Positions 8,659 to 17,556 of a DNA stretch of 64,000 bases are shown in pieces (position 1 is the stretch's first letter; each line of letters starts with the position of its first letter). The stretch spans positions 62,001 to 126,000 of the forward strand of contig CALUXU010000003.1 of the NCBI GenBank assembly GCA_944324825.1. Reading direction: 5' to 3'. Position numbers and translations under genes: made by a program. Origin of the DNA: Candidatus Gastranaerophilales bacterium (GTDB taxonomy: Bacteria; Cyanobacteriota; Vampirovibrionia; Gastranaerophilales; Gastranaerophilaceae). The notes under the pieces are model-generated. The model was not told where the DNA came from and searched no databases. It saw only the letters and a list, made by a program, of their open reading frames with translations.

Positions 8659-10515
8659 CTAGGCAAGCTCTCTTAAGAGTTTATCATTTTTTTGAGCGAA
8701 TTTCTTACCTCTGGAATTAATTGCCATCGCAAGAATTTCGTTCAGATTAATTGTTTGTAACTCTTTGTAGTTGTCAGGCAGTCTTAAAGACCAGTTTTCG
8801 TCACCGGAGGTTCCCGGACGGTTATAAACATCTTTAACGTTAAAGAAATCAGTAAAGAATATTTGTATATTTTTTGCCTTGCTTGCGAACATTTCTGCGA
8901 GTTTAACTTTTTTCAAGAACTCTGCGTCGTTTGTCAGGCGAACAATAATATCGTCCTTGTTGCCGTCAAAGTCAAAGAACATATCCTCTACAAGATTTTT
9001 CGCGTGTAAATAACCTTCATGGGTATGAATCATAGAATCCGCCCACATTGCAATCGGTTCGTTATCATGGGTTCCGACCATTGCCCAGCAGTCGCGGTCA
9101 ATGTTTTTACATCTGTACGGATGGTCCTCTTTTTCAGGTTTAACAAATTGGGTTAAACGCATACCTTGAAGCTTATATTCTTTCATAACCGCAGCGACAG
9201 GGTTTGTTAAAGTACCCAAATCCTCGCATACGATTGAATCTTTGTCCTGACCGCATTCTTTTGCAGCTGCAATTACAATATCTTCTATTAATTTGCCGTA
9301 GCGTTTAATTTGTTTTTTATTAAGGGTTTTAACACGTTTTTCTTTATCAGGTTCCAGGGTCATATCCAAATCGTCCATTGTTGCTATCGCATATTTTGAC
9401 AACTCAGGATGTTCCGGAGACGAATATAGTCTGCCGGCACCTTGTTCAACCATAGGCTTTTTACCTGATTTATATACCCAAGGGTCAATTAAACCTACAA
9501 TGTGGTCAATTCTGACACCACCAGGGTTTTCTTCAAACATTTTTTTGTAGAGGTTCTTCATTAATTTTCCGCCTTCGCCTAAAGAACCGTCCTCGTTATA
9601 CATTTTTTCAGGATCCATAACAGGGAATCCCCACGCTTGACCGTCTTTTGAGAAATAGTCAGGAGGACATCCGAGCATCCAGCCTTCAAGGAACAATGAT
9701 TGGTATGCCCAGCAGTCACGGTCTGAGAACGCAACTTGTCTGTCTGCAATCATTTTTATATCGTGCTTAAGTGCGTATTTTTTAGTTTCTTCAATTTGTT
9801 TGTACAATACGAACTGGCAGAACTTGTAAAAATCGATTTCGTCCGCGTATTTTTCCTGTAATTCTGAAATACGTTTTTCAGAAATAGCCTTTTGCTCATG
9901 TGTTTTTGGATTCAAAAGATTTTTGTCCAAATCAGATTTCCACAAAGGCCAGTAATCGTTGTTATGTTCAATAGATAAAGCTTCATACAGAGAATCATTG
10001 AACAACCAGAAATCGTTTTTGGTTTTATATTTTTCAAAATCTTTATGGAATTTTTTAACGTTTTTAAAATTATTCCATGCTTCTTTTAGTGCTTCGTTTT
10101 GAGCTTTAAAAATATATGAATACGCTGTTTTATTCTTATCTTTGTTAGGATTGTTATCAACAACTTTACGGAAAGTTTCTTCAGATAAAATATTTTCCCA
10201 TTCTTTTGTTGTTAACTGTTTTAAATCAATAAAAAGCGGGTTCCCTGAGAATATTGTTCCGGTATACGGAGAAGAATCGCTGCTTTTGGTTTTACCTGCC
10301 GGCCCTAATTGGATAGCATCAAACAAACCGTCAGCGTAATCAATAATTTCTCTTCCGGCGTTAGAATTTATTGTTCCGAAACCAGTGTTTTCGCCTGCAT
10401 CAGCCGGGAAGCTGCTGCCGTGCATTATAAGAACAAAGTTTTCTTTATCCAATGCTTTTAATGCTTTTCTGATAAGCTTTTTCTTCTTTTTTGCTTCGTC
10501 ACATTTACAGAACAT
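8659..10515 (-). CDS. malQ: 4-alpha-glucanotransferase (amylomaltase, GH77)
   Basis: Cytosolic enzyme that transfers alpha-1,4-glucan chains and releases glucose in maltodextrin and glycogen metabolism. GH77 motifs are present in order: GCPPDYFSKDGQAWGFPVMD, the nucleophile region GGVRIDHIVGL, the acid/base region VCEDLGT, and VGTHDNEPIAMW. The 618 residues exceed the usual length of about 500, with extra helical sequence in the first third. The N-terminus MFCKCDEAKKKKK is unusual. It pairs functionally with glgA at 55351. A GGAG-type site precedes the ATG. Confidence 0.93.
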   Translation of the reverse strand: MFCKCDEAKKKKKLIRKALKALDKENFVLIMHGSSFPADAGENTGFGTINSNAGREIIDYADGLFDAIQLGPAGKTKSSDSSPYTGTIFSGNPLFIDLKQLTTKEWENILSEETFRKVVDNNPNKDKNKTAYSYIFKAQNEALKEAWNNFKNVKKFHKDFEKYKTKNDFWLFNDSLYEALSIEHNNDYWPLWKSDLDKNLLNPKTHEQKAISEKRISELQEKYADEIDFYKFCQFVLYKQIEETKKYALKHDIKMIADRQVAFSDRDCWAYQSLFLEGWMLGCPPDYFSKDGQAWGFPVMDPEKMYNEDGSLGEGGKLMKNLYKKMFEENPGGVRIDHIVGLIDPWVYKSGKKPMVEQGAGRLYSSPEHPELSKYAIATMDDLDMTLEPDKEKRVKTLNKKQIKRYGKLIEDIVIAAAKECGQDKDSIVCEDLGTLTNPVAAVMKEYKLQGMRLTQFVKPEKEDHPYRCKNIDRDCWAMVGTHDNEPIAMWADSMIHTHEGYLHAKNLVEDMFFDFDGNKDDIIVRLTNDAEFLKKVKLAEMFASKAKNIQIFFTDFFNVKDVYNRPGTSGDENWSLRLPDNYKELQTINLNEILAMAINSRGKKFAQKNDKLLRELA

Positions 10516-10636
10516 ATTTTCTAACTCCTTCTTAAAATTAAAACAAGTACTGTATTAAACTTATCAAATATATAAAAATTTTTCAAGAGTTATATATTAA
10601 GTGAAGGGTAAATGTAATCCTGTCATTGAGAAACAA

Positions 10637-10732
10637 TGCCGCGGCAATATGAAAAGATTACTTCGTCGCCCCCCTCCTCGTAATGACGAAATTTCGTCAT
10701 TGCGAGCGTTAGCGAAGCAATCTATTTTACAA
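10637..10732. repeat. Palindromic dispersed repeat (CATTGCGAG type), copy 2
   Basis: Same two-armed structure as 5270-5372, with TCGTCATTGCGAGCGTTAGC in the right arm and a C-rich centre. It lies in the 459-bp gap upstream of malQ, which holds no recognisable gene. Confidence 0.7.
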
Positions 10733-10779
10733 GCTGTGGTTGAGGGTTCTACCCCAGCAAATTATTAATGTTGGGCTCC

Positions 10780-10836
10780 GGATATTACAATAATTTCGCC
10801 TAGCTTCTTGACTTCATAGCTGCTTAGCTACTTTAT
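10780..10836. repeat. Dispersed ATTACAATAATTTCGCC repeat, copy 1, with octads
   Basis: About 35 bases starting GATATTACAATAATTTCG match copies at 17060-17123 and, inverted, 37658-37721. The block continues into TAGCTGCTTAGCTAC octads. Confidence 0.7.
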
Positions 10837-10842
10837 GCAACG

Positions 10843-10977
10843 TGGCAGCGGAGATTCAACCCAATACATTTACCCCTACCCTACTTTCAATGTGTAGGCG
10901 GAAATCCAACCCAATACATTTTCCCCCCTACTTCCAATGTGTAGGCGGAGATTCAACCCAATACATTTACCCCCCTA
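10843..10977. repeat. Tandem repeat of about 47-50 bp, three copies
   Basis: Units contain GGCGGAGATTCAACCCAATA followed by CATTTACCCCCCTAC. Unit starts are near 10848, 10898 and 10945. The last copy ends on the stop codon of the small exported protein. Confidence 0.75.
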
Positions 10978-11313
10978 CCAGTTGGTTTTTTCTAAAAACA
11001 GGTTGATTGATTCTTTAAAGTTTTCAGGGGTTCTGAGGCTGTTAAGCCCGACAACAGGCTCGCTTTGTTCTCTAAATAGTTTGTTATAAAAAGATAACCC
11101 GACATAAATAACTACCGCGGATGCCGCAACACCTGCCATAGCCATCACAAACTTTAGTGCAAGCTGTTTCTTGCTTATAGGAGCTTTAGTTGCGGCTGCA
11201 ATATCTTTATTCAGAGCCTTATTGTTATCTGCAAAAGCAGGAGATTGCAGCGGACAGATAAGAGCCGCTGCAATAACCGTACATATTAAAACTAGTTTGA
11301 ATTTATTCTTCAT
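10975..11313 (-). CDS. Small exported or membrane protein
   Basis: 112 residues beginning MKNKFKLVLICTVIAAALIC, a likely signal peptide ending near SPAFA. A second hydrophobic stretch at about 58-78 (LKFVMAMAGVAASAVVIYVG) is probably membrane-spanning, followed by a short tail rich in charged residues. The family is not recognised. The ATG at 11313 overlaps the end of the RNase E/G gene by 11 bp, so the two are translationally coupled. The longer in-frame extension lies entirely inside the RNase gene and is not used here. Its 3' end abuts tandem repeats. Confidence 0.7.
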   Translation of the reverse strand: MKNKFKLVLICTVIAAALICPLQSPAFADNNKALNKDIAAATKAPISKKQLALKFVMAMAGVAASAVVIYVGLSFYNKLFREQSEPVVGLNSLRTPENFKESINLFLEKTNW

Positions 11314-13066
11314 TCTCAGCTTTCTTTTTGGTTGTTTTACGTGATTTAGCTTTGCTGCCTCTGTTAGGACGTCTGCCTTTTTTCGGAGCTTCTGCCGTAT
11401 CTGTATTATCACTTACTTCCTCGGATTTTTCAACCGTTTCTTCTTTCTTCAGTTTTACTTCCGCATCTTTTTCGATTACCGGTTCAATTTCTGCCTCTTG
11501 AGGAATAACTGTTGCGGAAAGCTCTGCATCGGCAGATTCTTGAGCGACGGTTTCTTTCACCTTGTTTTTATTAAACTTGGTATTTTTTCTGCCTTTTTTC
11601 TTTTTCCCGTCAGCGACTGCCTGCATTTCCTCTTGTGCGGTAACAGAAGGATTTGTAACCTCAACCGAGATTTCCGTATTTTCTTCTATCATTTCTGTTT
11701 CATCGGTTTTTGGCTTGGATTCGTTTCTGTTATTCTTGAACTTTTGTCCGCCGCCATTGTTGTTACCGGCTTTTTTGAATCCGCTCAAAGGAAGCTTCAT
11801 CTTAGCGGCTTTAGCTCTGTATTCGCCGTCAGCAGTTGCGGAGGCGTATTTGATATCCTCCATAATATATCCGTTACCTTGACAGTGCGGACATTTTTTA
11901 GCAAAGATTTCGGCAATAGCCTGACCTTGACGGTGACGAGTCAATTCAACAAGTCCTAAATCAGAAAGCTGACCGACTTGAGGTTTTGCTTTATCCGGTT
12001 CAAGCGCCAGTTCAAGTTCTTCCATCATTGCAAGCTTGTCAACTCTGGACATCATATCGATAAAGTCAACGATAACCATACCGCCGATGTTGCGAAGTCT
12101 CAGTTGTCTTGCAATTTCATGGACGGCTTCAATATTTGTCTTTAATATTGTTTCATCCTGAGTTGCGGAGCTTACAAACTTACCGCTGTTTACGTCAATA
12201 ACGGTAAGAGCTTCGGTTGTCTGGATATACAGATAACCGCCTGACGGCATATTAACTTTTGTCTGCAATGCCGCTTTAATTTCTTTATGGATATCCATAG
12301 CAACCAAGAGCGGCTCGGTACCTTTGTACAAAGTAACTTTAATATCTTTATTCATATGCCAAGTTTGCAGAAGATTTTGTAATCTGTTCATTGCAAACGC
12401 GGTATCAACAATAATTTCTTCGGTATTTTCAGTACAAGCTTCTCTTATAACCCTGTAAAGTAAATCCTGATCGCGGTATAAAAGAGCAGGTGCGGTAACG
12501 GTTTCCGCAGATGTAACAATACCGTTCCATTTTTCGAGAAGAATTTCTAAATCCTCTTGGATATCAGCTTCTGACTGACCTTCTGCCTCGGTTCTTATGA
12601 TAACACCGACCCCGACAGGTTTTAAAAGACTGACAATGGATTTTAGTCTTGCACGTTCTTTAACGGTTGAAATTTTACGGCTGACGTTAATACCTGCTTC
12701 ATTCGGCATCAAGACAAGGAATCTGCCCGGCAGACTAATTTCTGTCGTAACTCTCGGACCTTTATGACCTGTCGGTTCTTTTACAACCTGTACGACAAGT
12801 TTTTGTTTCGGGGCAAGCTTATCTTGAAGCGCACCTTTTTTCATAACGTCTTGAGCGTGCAAAAATCCCATTTTGTCAGACCCGACATTAACAAATGCCG
12901 CATCAATACTCGGTAAGACATTTTCGACTTGTGCGAGGTAAACATCACCTAATAAAATTTCGCCTCTGTTTACATAAAATTCTGAAACTCTGCCGTTTTC
13001 AATCAGGGCAGCAATGTTATCACGTTCTGCGATAACGATTTTTTGACTAGTAATTTCGTTTTTCAT
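11303..13066 (-). CDS. Ribonuclease E/G family endoribonuclease
   Basis: Cuts single-stranded AU-rich RNA in mRNA decay and rRNA maturation. The 587 residues show the embedded S1 domain (ILLGDVYLAQVENVLPSIDA), the catalytic aspartates in VIDVNSGKF and VIVDFIDM, and the zinc-link motif CPHCQGNGY at about residue 393. A 170-residue Lys/Glu-rich tail follows that resembles a short scaffold region rather than a full RNase E tail. Gene order (radical SAM, RNase, small protein) and the 20-bp gap indicate one operon. Length lies between RNase G and RNase E, so no symbol is given. Confidence 0.93.
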   Translation of the reverse strand: MKNEITSQKIVIAERDNIAALIENGRVSEFYVNRGEILLGDVYLAQVENVLPSIDAAFVNVGSDKMGFLHAQDVMKKGALQDKLAPKQKLVVQVVKEPTGHKGPRVTTEISLPGRFLVLMPNEAGINVSRKISTVKERARLKSIVSLLKPVGVGVIIRTEAEGQSEADIQEDLEILLEKWNGIVTSAETVTAPALLYRDQDLLYRVIREACTENTEEIIVDTAFAMNRLQNLLQTWHMNKDIKVTLYKGTEPLLVAMDIHKEIKAALQTKVNMPSGGYLYIQTTEALTVIDVNSGKFVSSATQDETILKTNIEAVHEIARQLRLRNIGGMVIVDFIDMMSRVDKLAMMEELELALEPDKAKPQVGQLSDLGLVELTRHRQGQAIAEIFAKKCPHCQGNGYIMEDIKYASATADGEYRAKAAKMKLPLSGFKKAGNNNGGGQKFKNNRNESKPKTDETEMIEENTEISVEVTNPSVTAQEEMQAVADGKKKKGRKNTKFNKNKVKETVAQESADAELSATVIPQEAEIEPVIEKDAEVKLKKEETVEKSEEVSDNTDTAEAPKKGRRPNRGSKAKSRKTTKKKAENEE

Positions 13067-13086
13067 TAATTAAACCCTTTATAAAG

Positions 13087-15609
13087 CTATAATTCGTGGA
13101 GTTCTTTGTCAAAAAAGCGAGTGCGGACAATATTGTAATTGAACGCTTGACCAATCAAATTCATGAAGTCATCTATTCGGACAGTCGGAATTTCGCTGTT
13201 TTGACCGGTTCTCAATACTATGAATAAACAGTTATCCTCAAATTTATAAGAATAAATTGACGGTTTAATGTTTATTGTTTTTTGTAAACCTTTTTTGTTT
13301 TTCTTTGAAATAATAATTTCTTCAAGAGAAAAAACTTTGTCTAAATTATACTTTAAATCTTCAATTTTGTAAAGCGCATTATCAATTGAAGCAACTTTAT
13401 ATTCCGCCCAATAAACCGTAGTATCAATCGACTTGTAAGGCGGTGTAAGTTTTTTAACCTCGATAACCCGTGCAAGTTCTGGAAGCACTGCAGTCAATTT
13501 TTCGGCAAGCAGCTCTTCGCTTACATTTTCAAGCAAATCAATGTCAACAAATTCGCACTTGCTTTCGATAAACAAAGGCAGCGCAACGCCCATTGAAACC
13601 TTCATTGTCGGATTAAATCCGTGAGAATACGCAATCTTTAACCCGGTTCTGGATAACGCTTTTAAAAACGTATTCTGCCAGTCAAGGTGTGAAAAGTATT
13701 TTAGCGTTCCGAGTTTGGTTATCTTGATACGGTATTTAAAAACAACCTCGCTCTGATGCGATGTATCGTAAGCAGGGTCAACGTGCGGTTTTGCCTGAAT
13801 TTTTAGTGCCGCATCAGACGGGATATAAGGCGGTGCAAGAACTTTTCTTGTTTTAAGATTAGGGCAGACTCCGCAGCTTACGCACTTTTGCTCGCAGGTC
13901 GGCTGAATAATAAACTCGCACCCTTGTGCAAATGCTTTTTTATACTCATCAATAAGCCAGGTTTTATCAATCCCCGTATTTATAAAATCCCACGGCAGAG
14001 GTTCCGTTAGCGAATACTCTTTTTCTGCAAGAGCCGATAAATCCACTCCGCACTCATTAGCTGTTTCCTGCCAGATACGTTTGTCAAAATACTCGCCCCA
14101 CGCATCAAGGTAGCAGCCTTTTTTATACAAAGCCTCAATATAATCACACAGAGAAGCATCGCCGCGTGTCAGGACAGCTTCAATCTGCGAAACAAATTTC
14201 TCGTGGTAATTGATTTTTACCCCCTTCAGATGAGAAATTTTATCCTTCAAATACTTAATATGTTCGGAAACCTTGTCCAGATTCATCTGAGGAGTCCATT
14301 GAAGCGGAGTAAATGGCTTCGGAACAAATATTGATAACGTACAGGTCAAATCAAATCCGTGTTTTAGCCCCTTTTCTTTTTTTATAAGCTTTGCACGGTA
14401 TTTTATCTTGGACAAAAGCTCTGCCAATTCGTCCATATCCTCAAGAGTTTCTGTCGGAAGCCCTGCTATAAAATAAAACTTGATTCTGGACCAGCCGTTT
14501 TCATAAAGAGTCAATGCCGCATTAAGTATCTGCTCCTCTGATATATTCTTTTTGATAAGGTTTCTGAGTCTTTGGCTGCCTGCCTCAGGCGCAAGGGTCA
14601 TTGTAGACTTTCTGACAGACTGCACCAGATTCGCAAGCTCAAGATTAAACCCGTCAATACGCTGGCTCGGGAGTGATACCGATATATTTTTTTCGTTGAA
14701 GTCAACGGATAACTCTTTTATCACCTCTTTAATATTTGAATAATCGTTAGAGGATAAAGAGAGCAGCGAATACTCATCGTATCCGGTATTTTTAACAAGC
14801 TCTTTCGTGATATTAACAATCTCTTCGCCGGTTCGCTCTCTGATAGGAAGCGTAACGTGTCCCGGCTGGCAGAAACGGCACATTCTGCCGCAGCCGCGTC
14901 TTATTTCAACCACAGCCCTGTCTTGAACAGAGCTTGAATAAGGTATCGGATAGGATTTTGGAGCTTTTTCGTAATCCAAATCAACTATCCGTTTTCTGAC
15001 TTTTCCGTTATAACCTTTTGCCCAAACACCCTCCAGATTAGATATGGCTTTTATCCTTTCGGCTCTCGGCTGTCCTTTTGTAGCCTTCAAGGTATCACAG
15101 ATTTCCAGTATAACGTCTTCTCCGTCACCTATTACAAAGAAATCTATAAAATCGGATACGGGAAGCGGATTATAACAGCAGGGACCGCCGGCAAAAACTA
15201 TCGGGTCAGTGTCGTTTCTGTATTCACTGCGATAGGGAATCTGCGCCATCTCAAGCATCTTTAGAATCGTCGGATATGACATCTCATACTGGATTGAAAA
15301 CCCTATTGCATCAAAATCCTTGAGATTACGTTTACTCTCCAAACCGTACAGAGAAGTAAACCTGTAATCCGGTTCCGGAGCATACACTCTGTCTGCCATA
15401 TATCCGGCATGTTTGTTCACAATTTCATACAAAACCCTGACACCGAGATTGCTTATCCCGATTTCGTATTTATCCGGAAACGCAAGCGCAATACGAACAT
15501 CTGCGGAGTCAAAATCCTTGTTATATGACAGAAACTCTCCGCCTACATACTGGTATGGTTTTGTACAGTTAAAAAGATTTTCTCTTTGTTCTCTAAAAAA
15601 ACAATTCAT
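13087..15609 (-). CDS. B12-type radical SAM protein fused to DUF2344 domain
   Basis: 840 residues. The first ~570 match the TIGR03960-type radical SAM family: a Rossmann-like B12-binding-type region, then the iron-sulfur motif RRGCGRMCRFCQPGH at about 236-250. A Cys cluster (CEQKCVSCGVCPN) lies near 580. The last ~230 are the DUF2344 (TIGR03936) domain, with YFSHLDWQNTFLKALSRTG and SHGFNPTMKVSMGVALPL. This fusion next to RNase E/G is a recurrent arrangement, suggesting RNA or ribosome modification; the substrate is unknown. The start codon directly follows the stop of the upstream gene (TAAATG). Confidence 0.9.
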   Translation of the reverse strand: MNCFFREQRENLFNCTKPYQYVGGEFLSYNKDFDSADVRIALAFPDKYEIGISNLGVRVLYEIVNKHAGYMADRVYAPEPDYRFTSLYGLESKRNLKDFDAIGFSIQYEMSYPTILKMLEMAQIPYRSEYRNDTDPIVFAGGPCCYNPLPVSDFIDFFVIGDGEDVILEICDTLKATKGQPRAERIKAISNLEGVWAKGYNGKVRKRIVDLDYEKAPKSYPIPYSSSVQDRAVVEIRRGCGRMCRFCQPGHVTLPIRERTGEEIVNITKELVKNTGYDEYSLLSLSSNDYSNIKEVIKELSVDFNEKNISVSLPSQRIDGFNLELANLVQSVRKSTMTLAPEAGSQRLRNLIKKNISEEQILNAALTLYENGWSRIKFYFIAGLPTETLEDMDELAELLSKIKYRAKLIKKEKGLKHGFDLTCTLSIFVPKPFTPLQWTPQMNLDKVSEHIKYLKDKISHLKGVKINYHEKFVSQIEAVLTRGDASLCDYIEALYKKGCYLDAWGEYFDKRIWQETANECGVDLSALAEKEYSLTEPLPWDFINTGIDKTWLIDEYKKAFAQGCEFIIQPTCEQKCVSCGVCPNLKTRKVLAPPYIPSDAALKIQAKPHVDPAYDTSHQSEVVFKYRIKITKLGTLKYFSHLDWQNTFLKALSRTGLKIAYSHGFNPTMKVSMGVALPLFIESKCEFVDIDLLENVSEELLAEKLTAVLPELARVIEVKKLTPPYKSIDTTVYWAEYKVASIDNALYKIEDLKYNLDKVFSLEEIIISKKNKKGLQKTINIKPSIYSYKFEDNCLFIVLRTGQNSEIPTVRIDDFMNLIGQAFNYNIVRTRFFDKELHEL

Positions 15610-15957
15610 TTATGCCAAATCTTCCGGGAAATACTTGTCTATCTCTATTATTGTCCCATTCAAAACATTGTTATCAAACGCTTTTATGAAATTAATCAAA
15701 TCTTCGTTTTTGATATCGTAATTGTACAGGCAAACCTCGTCATCGACCTTGCGCATAACCCTTACGATATAATGACACTTCTTTGCATAAGAATTGAGAG
15801 TCTGCTCATTAAACTTTTTCCCGTTTTCATCACGTTTAATTTTTACATAGTTATAGCCGGCAAAAAACTTGATTTTTTCTTCCGTTTCCACAGGTAAATC
15901 GTTGTTATGCCTGTTAAAAATATTAATGACCTTCTTATTGATATCGTCTTCTGCCAT
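15610..15957 (-). CDS. Hypothetical protein upstream of the radical SAM gene
   Basis: 115 residues, charged and probably soluble, mixed helix and strand, no recognised family. Two Cys are not arranged as a metal site. It starts MAEDDINKKVINIFNRHNND with GGAAG before the ATG, and its stop is fused to the next start codon. It is therefore the first gene of the operon with the radical SAM protein and RNase E/G, and may help one of them. Confidence 0.7.
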   Translation of the reverse strand: MAEDDINKKVINIFNRHNNDLPVETEEKIKFFAGYNYVKIKRDENGKKFNEQTLNSYAKKCHYIVRVMRKVDDEVCLYNYDIKNEDLINFIKAFDNNVLNGTIIEIDKYFPEDLA

Positions 15958-16094
15958 ACTTCCAACTCTCTATATGAATATTAAACAATATAATACGAGC
16001 ATGTTCAAGTCATATATTTGGAGTATTAATCCTCAAAAATTATATACATATTTCAAATTTAATATATAATGATAAAAAATAGGAGATATGAAAG

Positions 16095-16343
16095 ATGTTA
16101 CCACTTATAACAGAAGAGCAGTCAACTTTAGCATTCTCAGAAATATTTAAGGATGTGCAAAATTGGCGTAAACAAATGATACATTACCTCAAAGACGAAA
16201 ATCCTGAAATAAATACCGCAATATTAGAAGCAGCAAAAACAACAGACTTAGATCCTAAAGCTGTTGCGCTTGGGGCTTATATGACCTATAGGCTTCTTGA
16301 ACTTGCATCTGATGACGATGAAGCTTTTGCTGTTGAAGATTAA
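16095..16343 (+). CDS. Small acidic helical hypothetical protein
   Basis: 82 residues, mostly helical and acidic at the end (ELASDDDEAFAVED). No family recognised. AGGAG lies 9 nt upstream of the ATG, and the upstream region has TATAATGATAA as a likely -10. It overlaps the end of convergent ruvC by 4 bp. Confidence 0.65.
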   Translation: MLPLITEEQSTLAFSEIFKDVQNWRKQMIHYLKDENPEINTAILEAAKTTDLDPKAVALGAYMTYRLLELASDDDEAFAVED

Positions 16344-16816
16344 ATAATTCTTAAATTTCTTTGATGACATATAGCTATTGCAATTGCATCAACGGTGTCA
16401 TCAAGTTTAGGAAGTGTATCTGTGCTTAATGCAAGTTTTACCATGTTCTCAACCTCTTTTTTAGAGGCGCGGCCGTACCCTGTTAAAACCTGTTTAACTT
16501 CCATCGGGGTATATTCATATATTGGAATCATAAATTTTTGGAGTGCTGCAAGGATTACACCTCTTGCTTCCGCTACCGGAATAATCGTTTTTTGGTTTTT
16601 GAAAAAATAAAGTTTTTCTATAGATGCGCAGTCGGGCTTGTATTCTTCAAGAATTGTTGATAAGTCATTAAAAATATCTAATAAACGTTCTTCGTCACGG
16701 CAATCCTTGCAGGTCTGAATTGAACCTGAGGCGATTAATTTTATATTATCCTTCTCTACTTCAATTACCCCGTAACCGACTATTGCCATTCCGGGATCAA
16801 TGCCTAAAATTTTCAT
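16340..16816 (-). CDS. ruvC: Holliday junction endonuclease RuvC
   Basis: Resolves Holliday junctions with RuvAB. The 158 residues start MKILGIDPGMAIVGYGVIE (catalytic Asp in the GIDPG motif), with IEKLYFFKNQ carrying the second acidic residue and DDTVDAIAIAICH carrying the C-terminal pair. The ATG at 16816 is preferred over a TTG two codons upstream. There is no Shine-Dalgarno site; TATAAT lies exactly 6 nt before the ATG, so the mRNA is probably leaderless. Confidence 0.95.
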   Translation of the reverse strand: MKILGIDPGMAIVGYGVIEVEKDNIKLIASGSIQTCKDCRDEERLLDIFNDLSTILEEYKPDCASIEKLYFFKNQKTIIPVAEARGVILAALQKFMIPIYEYTPMEVKQVLTGYGRASKKEVENMVKLALSTDTLPKLDDTVDAIAIAICHQRNLRII

Positions 16817-16822
16817 AAACAA

Positions 16823-16828
16823 ATTATA
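16823..16828 (-). promoter_or_regulatory. -10 box of leaderless ruvC promoter
   Basis: TATAAT on the minus strand is separated from the ruvC ATG by 6 nt (TTGTTT). A start site about 7 nt downstream of the box would fall on the start codon. Confidence 0.65.
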
Positions 16829-16841
16829 TCATGGTTTTAGA

Positions 16842-16867
16842 TTAAGTGACTAGCGGATTTTGGCAAG
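16842..16867. repeat. Inverted copy of the 2316 repeat
   Basis: The reverse complement matches 2316-2341 at 25 of 26 positions, including the octad TAGTCACTTAA end. It lies just upstream of the ruvC promoter. Confidence 0.7.
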
Positions 16868-16873
16868 TGCGAC

Positions 16874-16964
16874 GGTTGCGAAGCAACCTAGACACATCCC
16901 TGTGAACAAGCTGATGACGTGCAGATTTTGCTTTTGCAAAATCGTAACGGAATGCAAAGCTTGT
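16874..16964. other. Cluster of nested hairpins in the ruvC upstream gap
   Basis: GGTTGC-gaa-GCAACC (16874-16888) is followed by ACAAGCT (16908-16914) pairing with AGCTTGT (16958-16964), enclosing GATTTTGC-tttt-GCAAAATC (16924-16943). No T tract marks a terminator and no open frame is present. It could be a structured RNA or a DNA repeat. Confidence 0.45.
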
Positions 16965-16987
16965 GAACCGCCAATAATCCAAGACCG

Positions 16988-17130
16988 TGATTAAGTGATT
17001 AGGCAGTGAATAGAGAAGGTGAAATTAGCGGCTAGGCAGTTAAGTAGTTAGGCAGCTAAGCTAATTGGCGCGCCGAATATTACAATAATTTCGCCTAGCT
17101 TCTTGACTTCAAGGCTACTTAGCATTTCAC
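16988..17130. repeat. Octad repeat block with the 64-bp dispersed element, copy 2
   Basis: Octads (GTGATTAAGTGATTAGGCAG, GCGGCTAGGCAGTTAAGTAG) flank a 64-bp element at 17060-17123. That element recurs inverted at 37658-37721 with a single mismatch. The block runs into the 3' end of the following minus-strand reading frame. Confidence 0.75.
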
Positions 17131-17382
17131 TAAAGGACTTTTTGTCAGCACGGCGGCGGGGATAACCCTCACCAGATGCCTAACGGCTTGCTCCCGATTC
17201 CAGCTTGTATAATCCTCTTTTAGTTCCATGTCTTTATACGAACCTAAAAGCTCTTGCGTTTGTTTAACCGCATCAGTATCTTTTGAAGAAAAATTTTTAT
17301 CAAAATCCTGTTCTTTTATTTCTTCTTTATTTGTTATATTAGCAGAGGACAATTTGTCCTTTTCTAAAGGAAAATTTGTCAT
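17119..17382 (-). CDS. Doubtful small hypothetical protein with repeat-like C-terminus
   Basis: 87 residues. The first ~60 are acidic and Lys-rich without a recognised domain. The last 25 (EQAVRHLVRVIPAAVLTKSP) come from a GC-richer segment (about 17135-17200) unlike the surroundings, and the stop lies in an octad repeat. The original 3' end may have been replaced by inserted DNA. The start codon sits inside a perfect inverted repeat. It may not be expressed. Confidence 0.35.
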   Translation of the reverse strand: MTNFPLEKDKLSSANITNKEEIKEQDFDKNFSSKDTDAVKQTQELLGSYKDMELKEDYTSWNREQAVRHLVRVIPAAVLTKSPLVKC

Positions 17383-17396
17383 CTTAGAGATGACAA
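17376..17396. promoter_or_regulatory. Perfect inverted repeat over a start codon
   Basis: TTGTCATCT, TAG, AGATGACAA. The minus-strand ATG at 17382 lies in the left arm. A related palindrome, GGACAATTTGTCC, lies 20 bp inside the gene. It could be an operator or a hairpin hiding the start. Confidence 0.5.
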
Positions 17397-17556
17397 TTTG
17401 TACGGTATCTAAAATATATTTGATATCTCCTAACTATTAAGAAATAATTTACAATTAACAAAATCTTAATAATTTGTAAATACCTCGTACTCAATTCCCA
17501 TTTTTTTGTGCTAGTATAAATAATAACTAGGGAAGGGGTCCCCCGGAGGAAAAATA

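Noticed and set aside
11498-11959. 153- and 106-codon plus-strand frames inside the RNase E/G tail
   Set aside because: Antisense of the Lys/Glu-rich tail, giving Phe/Leu-rich strings that only mimic membrane proteins.
16040-16090. TTATATAC near the 16095 gene considered as a third palindromic operator
   Set aside because: Only the half TATATAC is present; no symmetric GTATATA and the flanking blocks differ.
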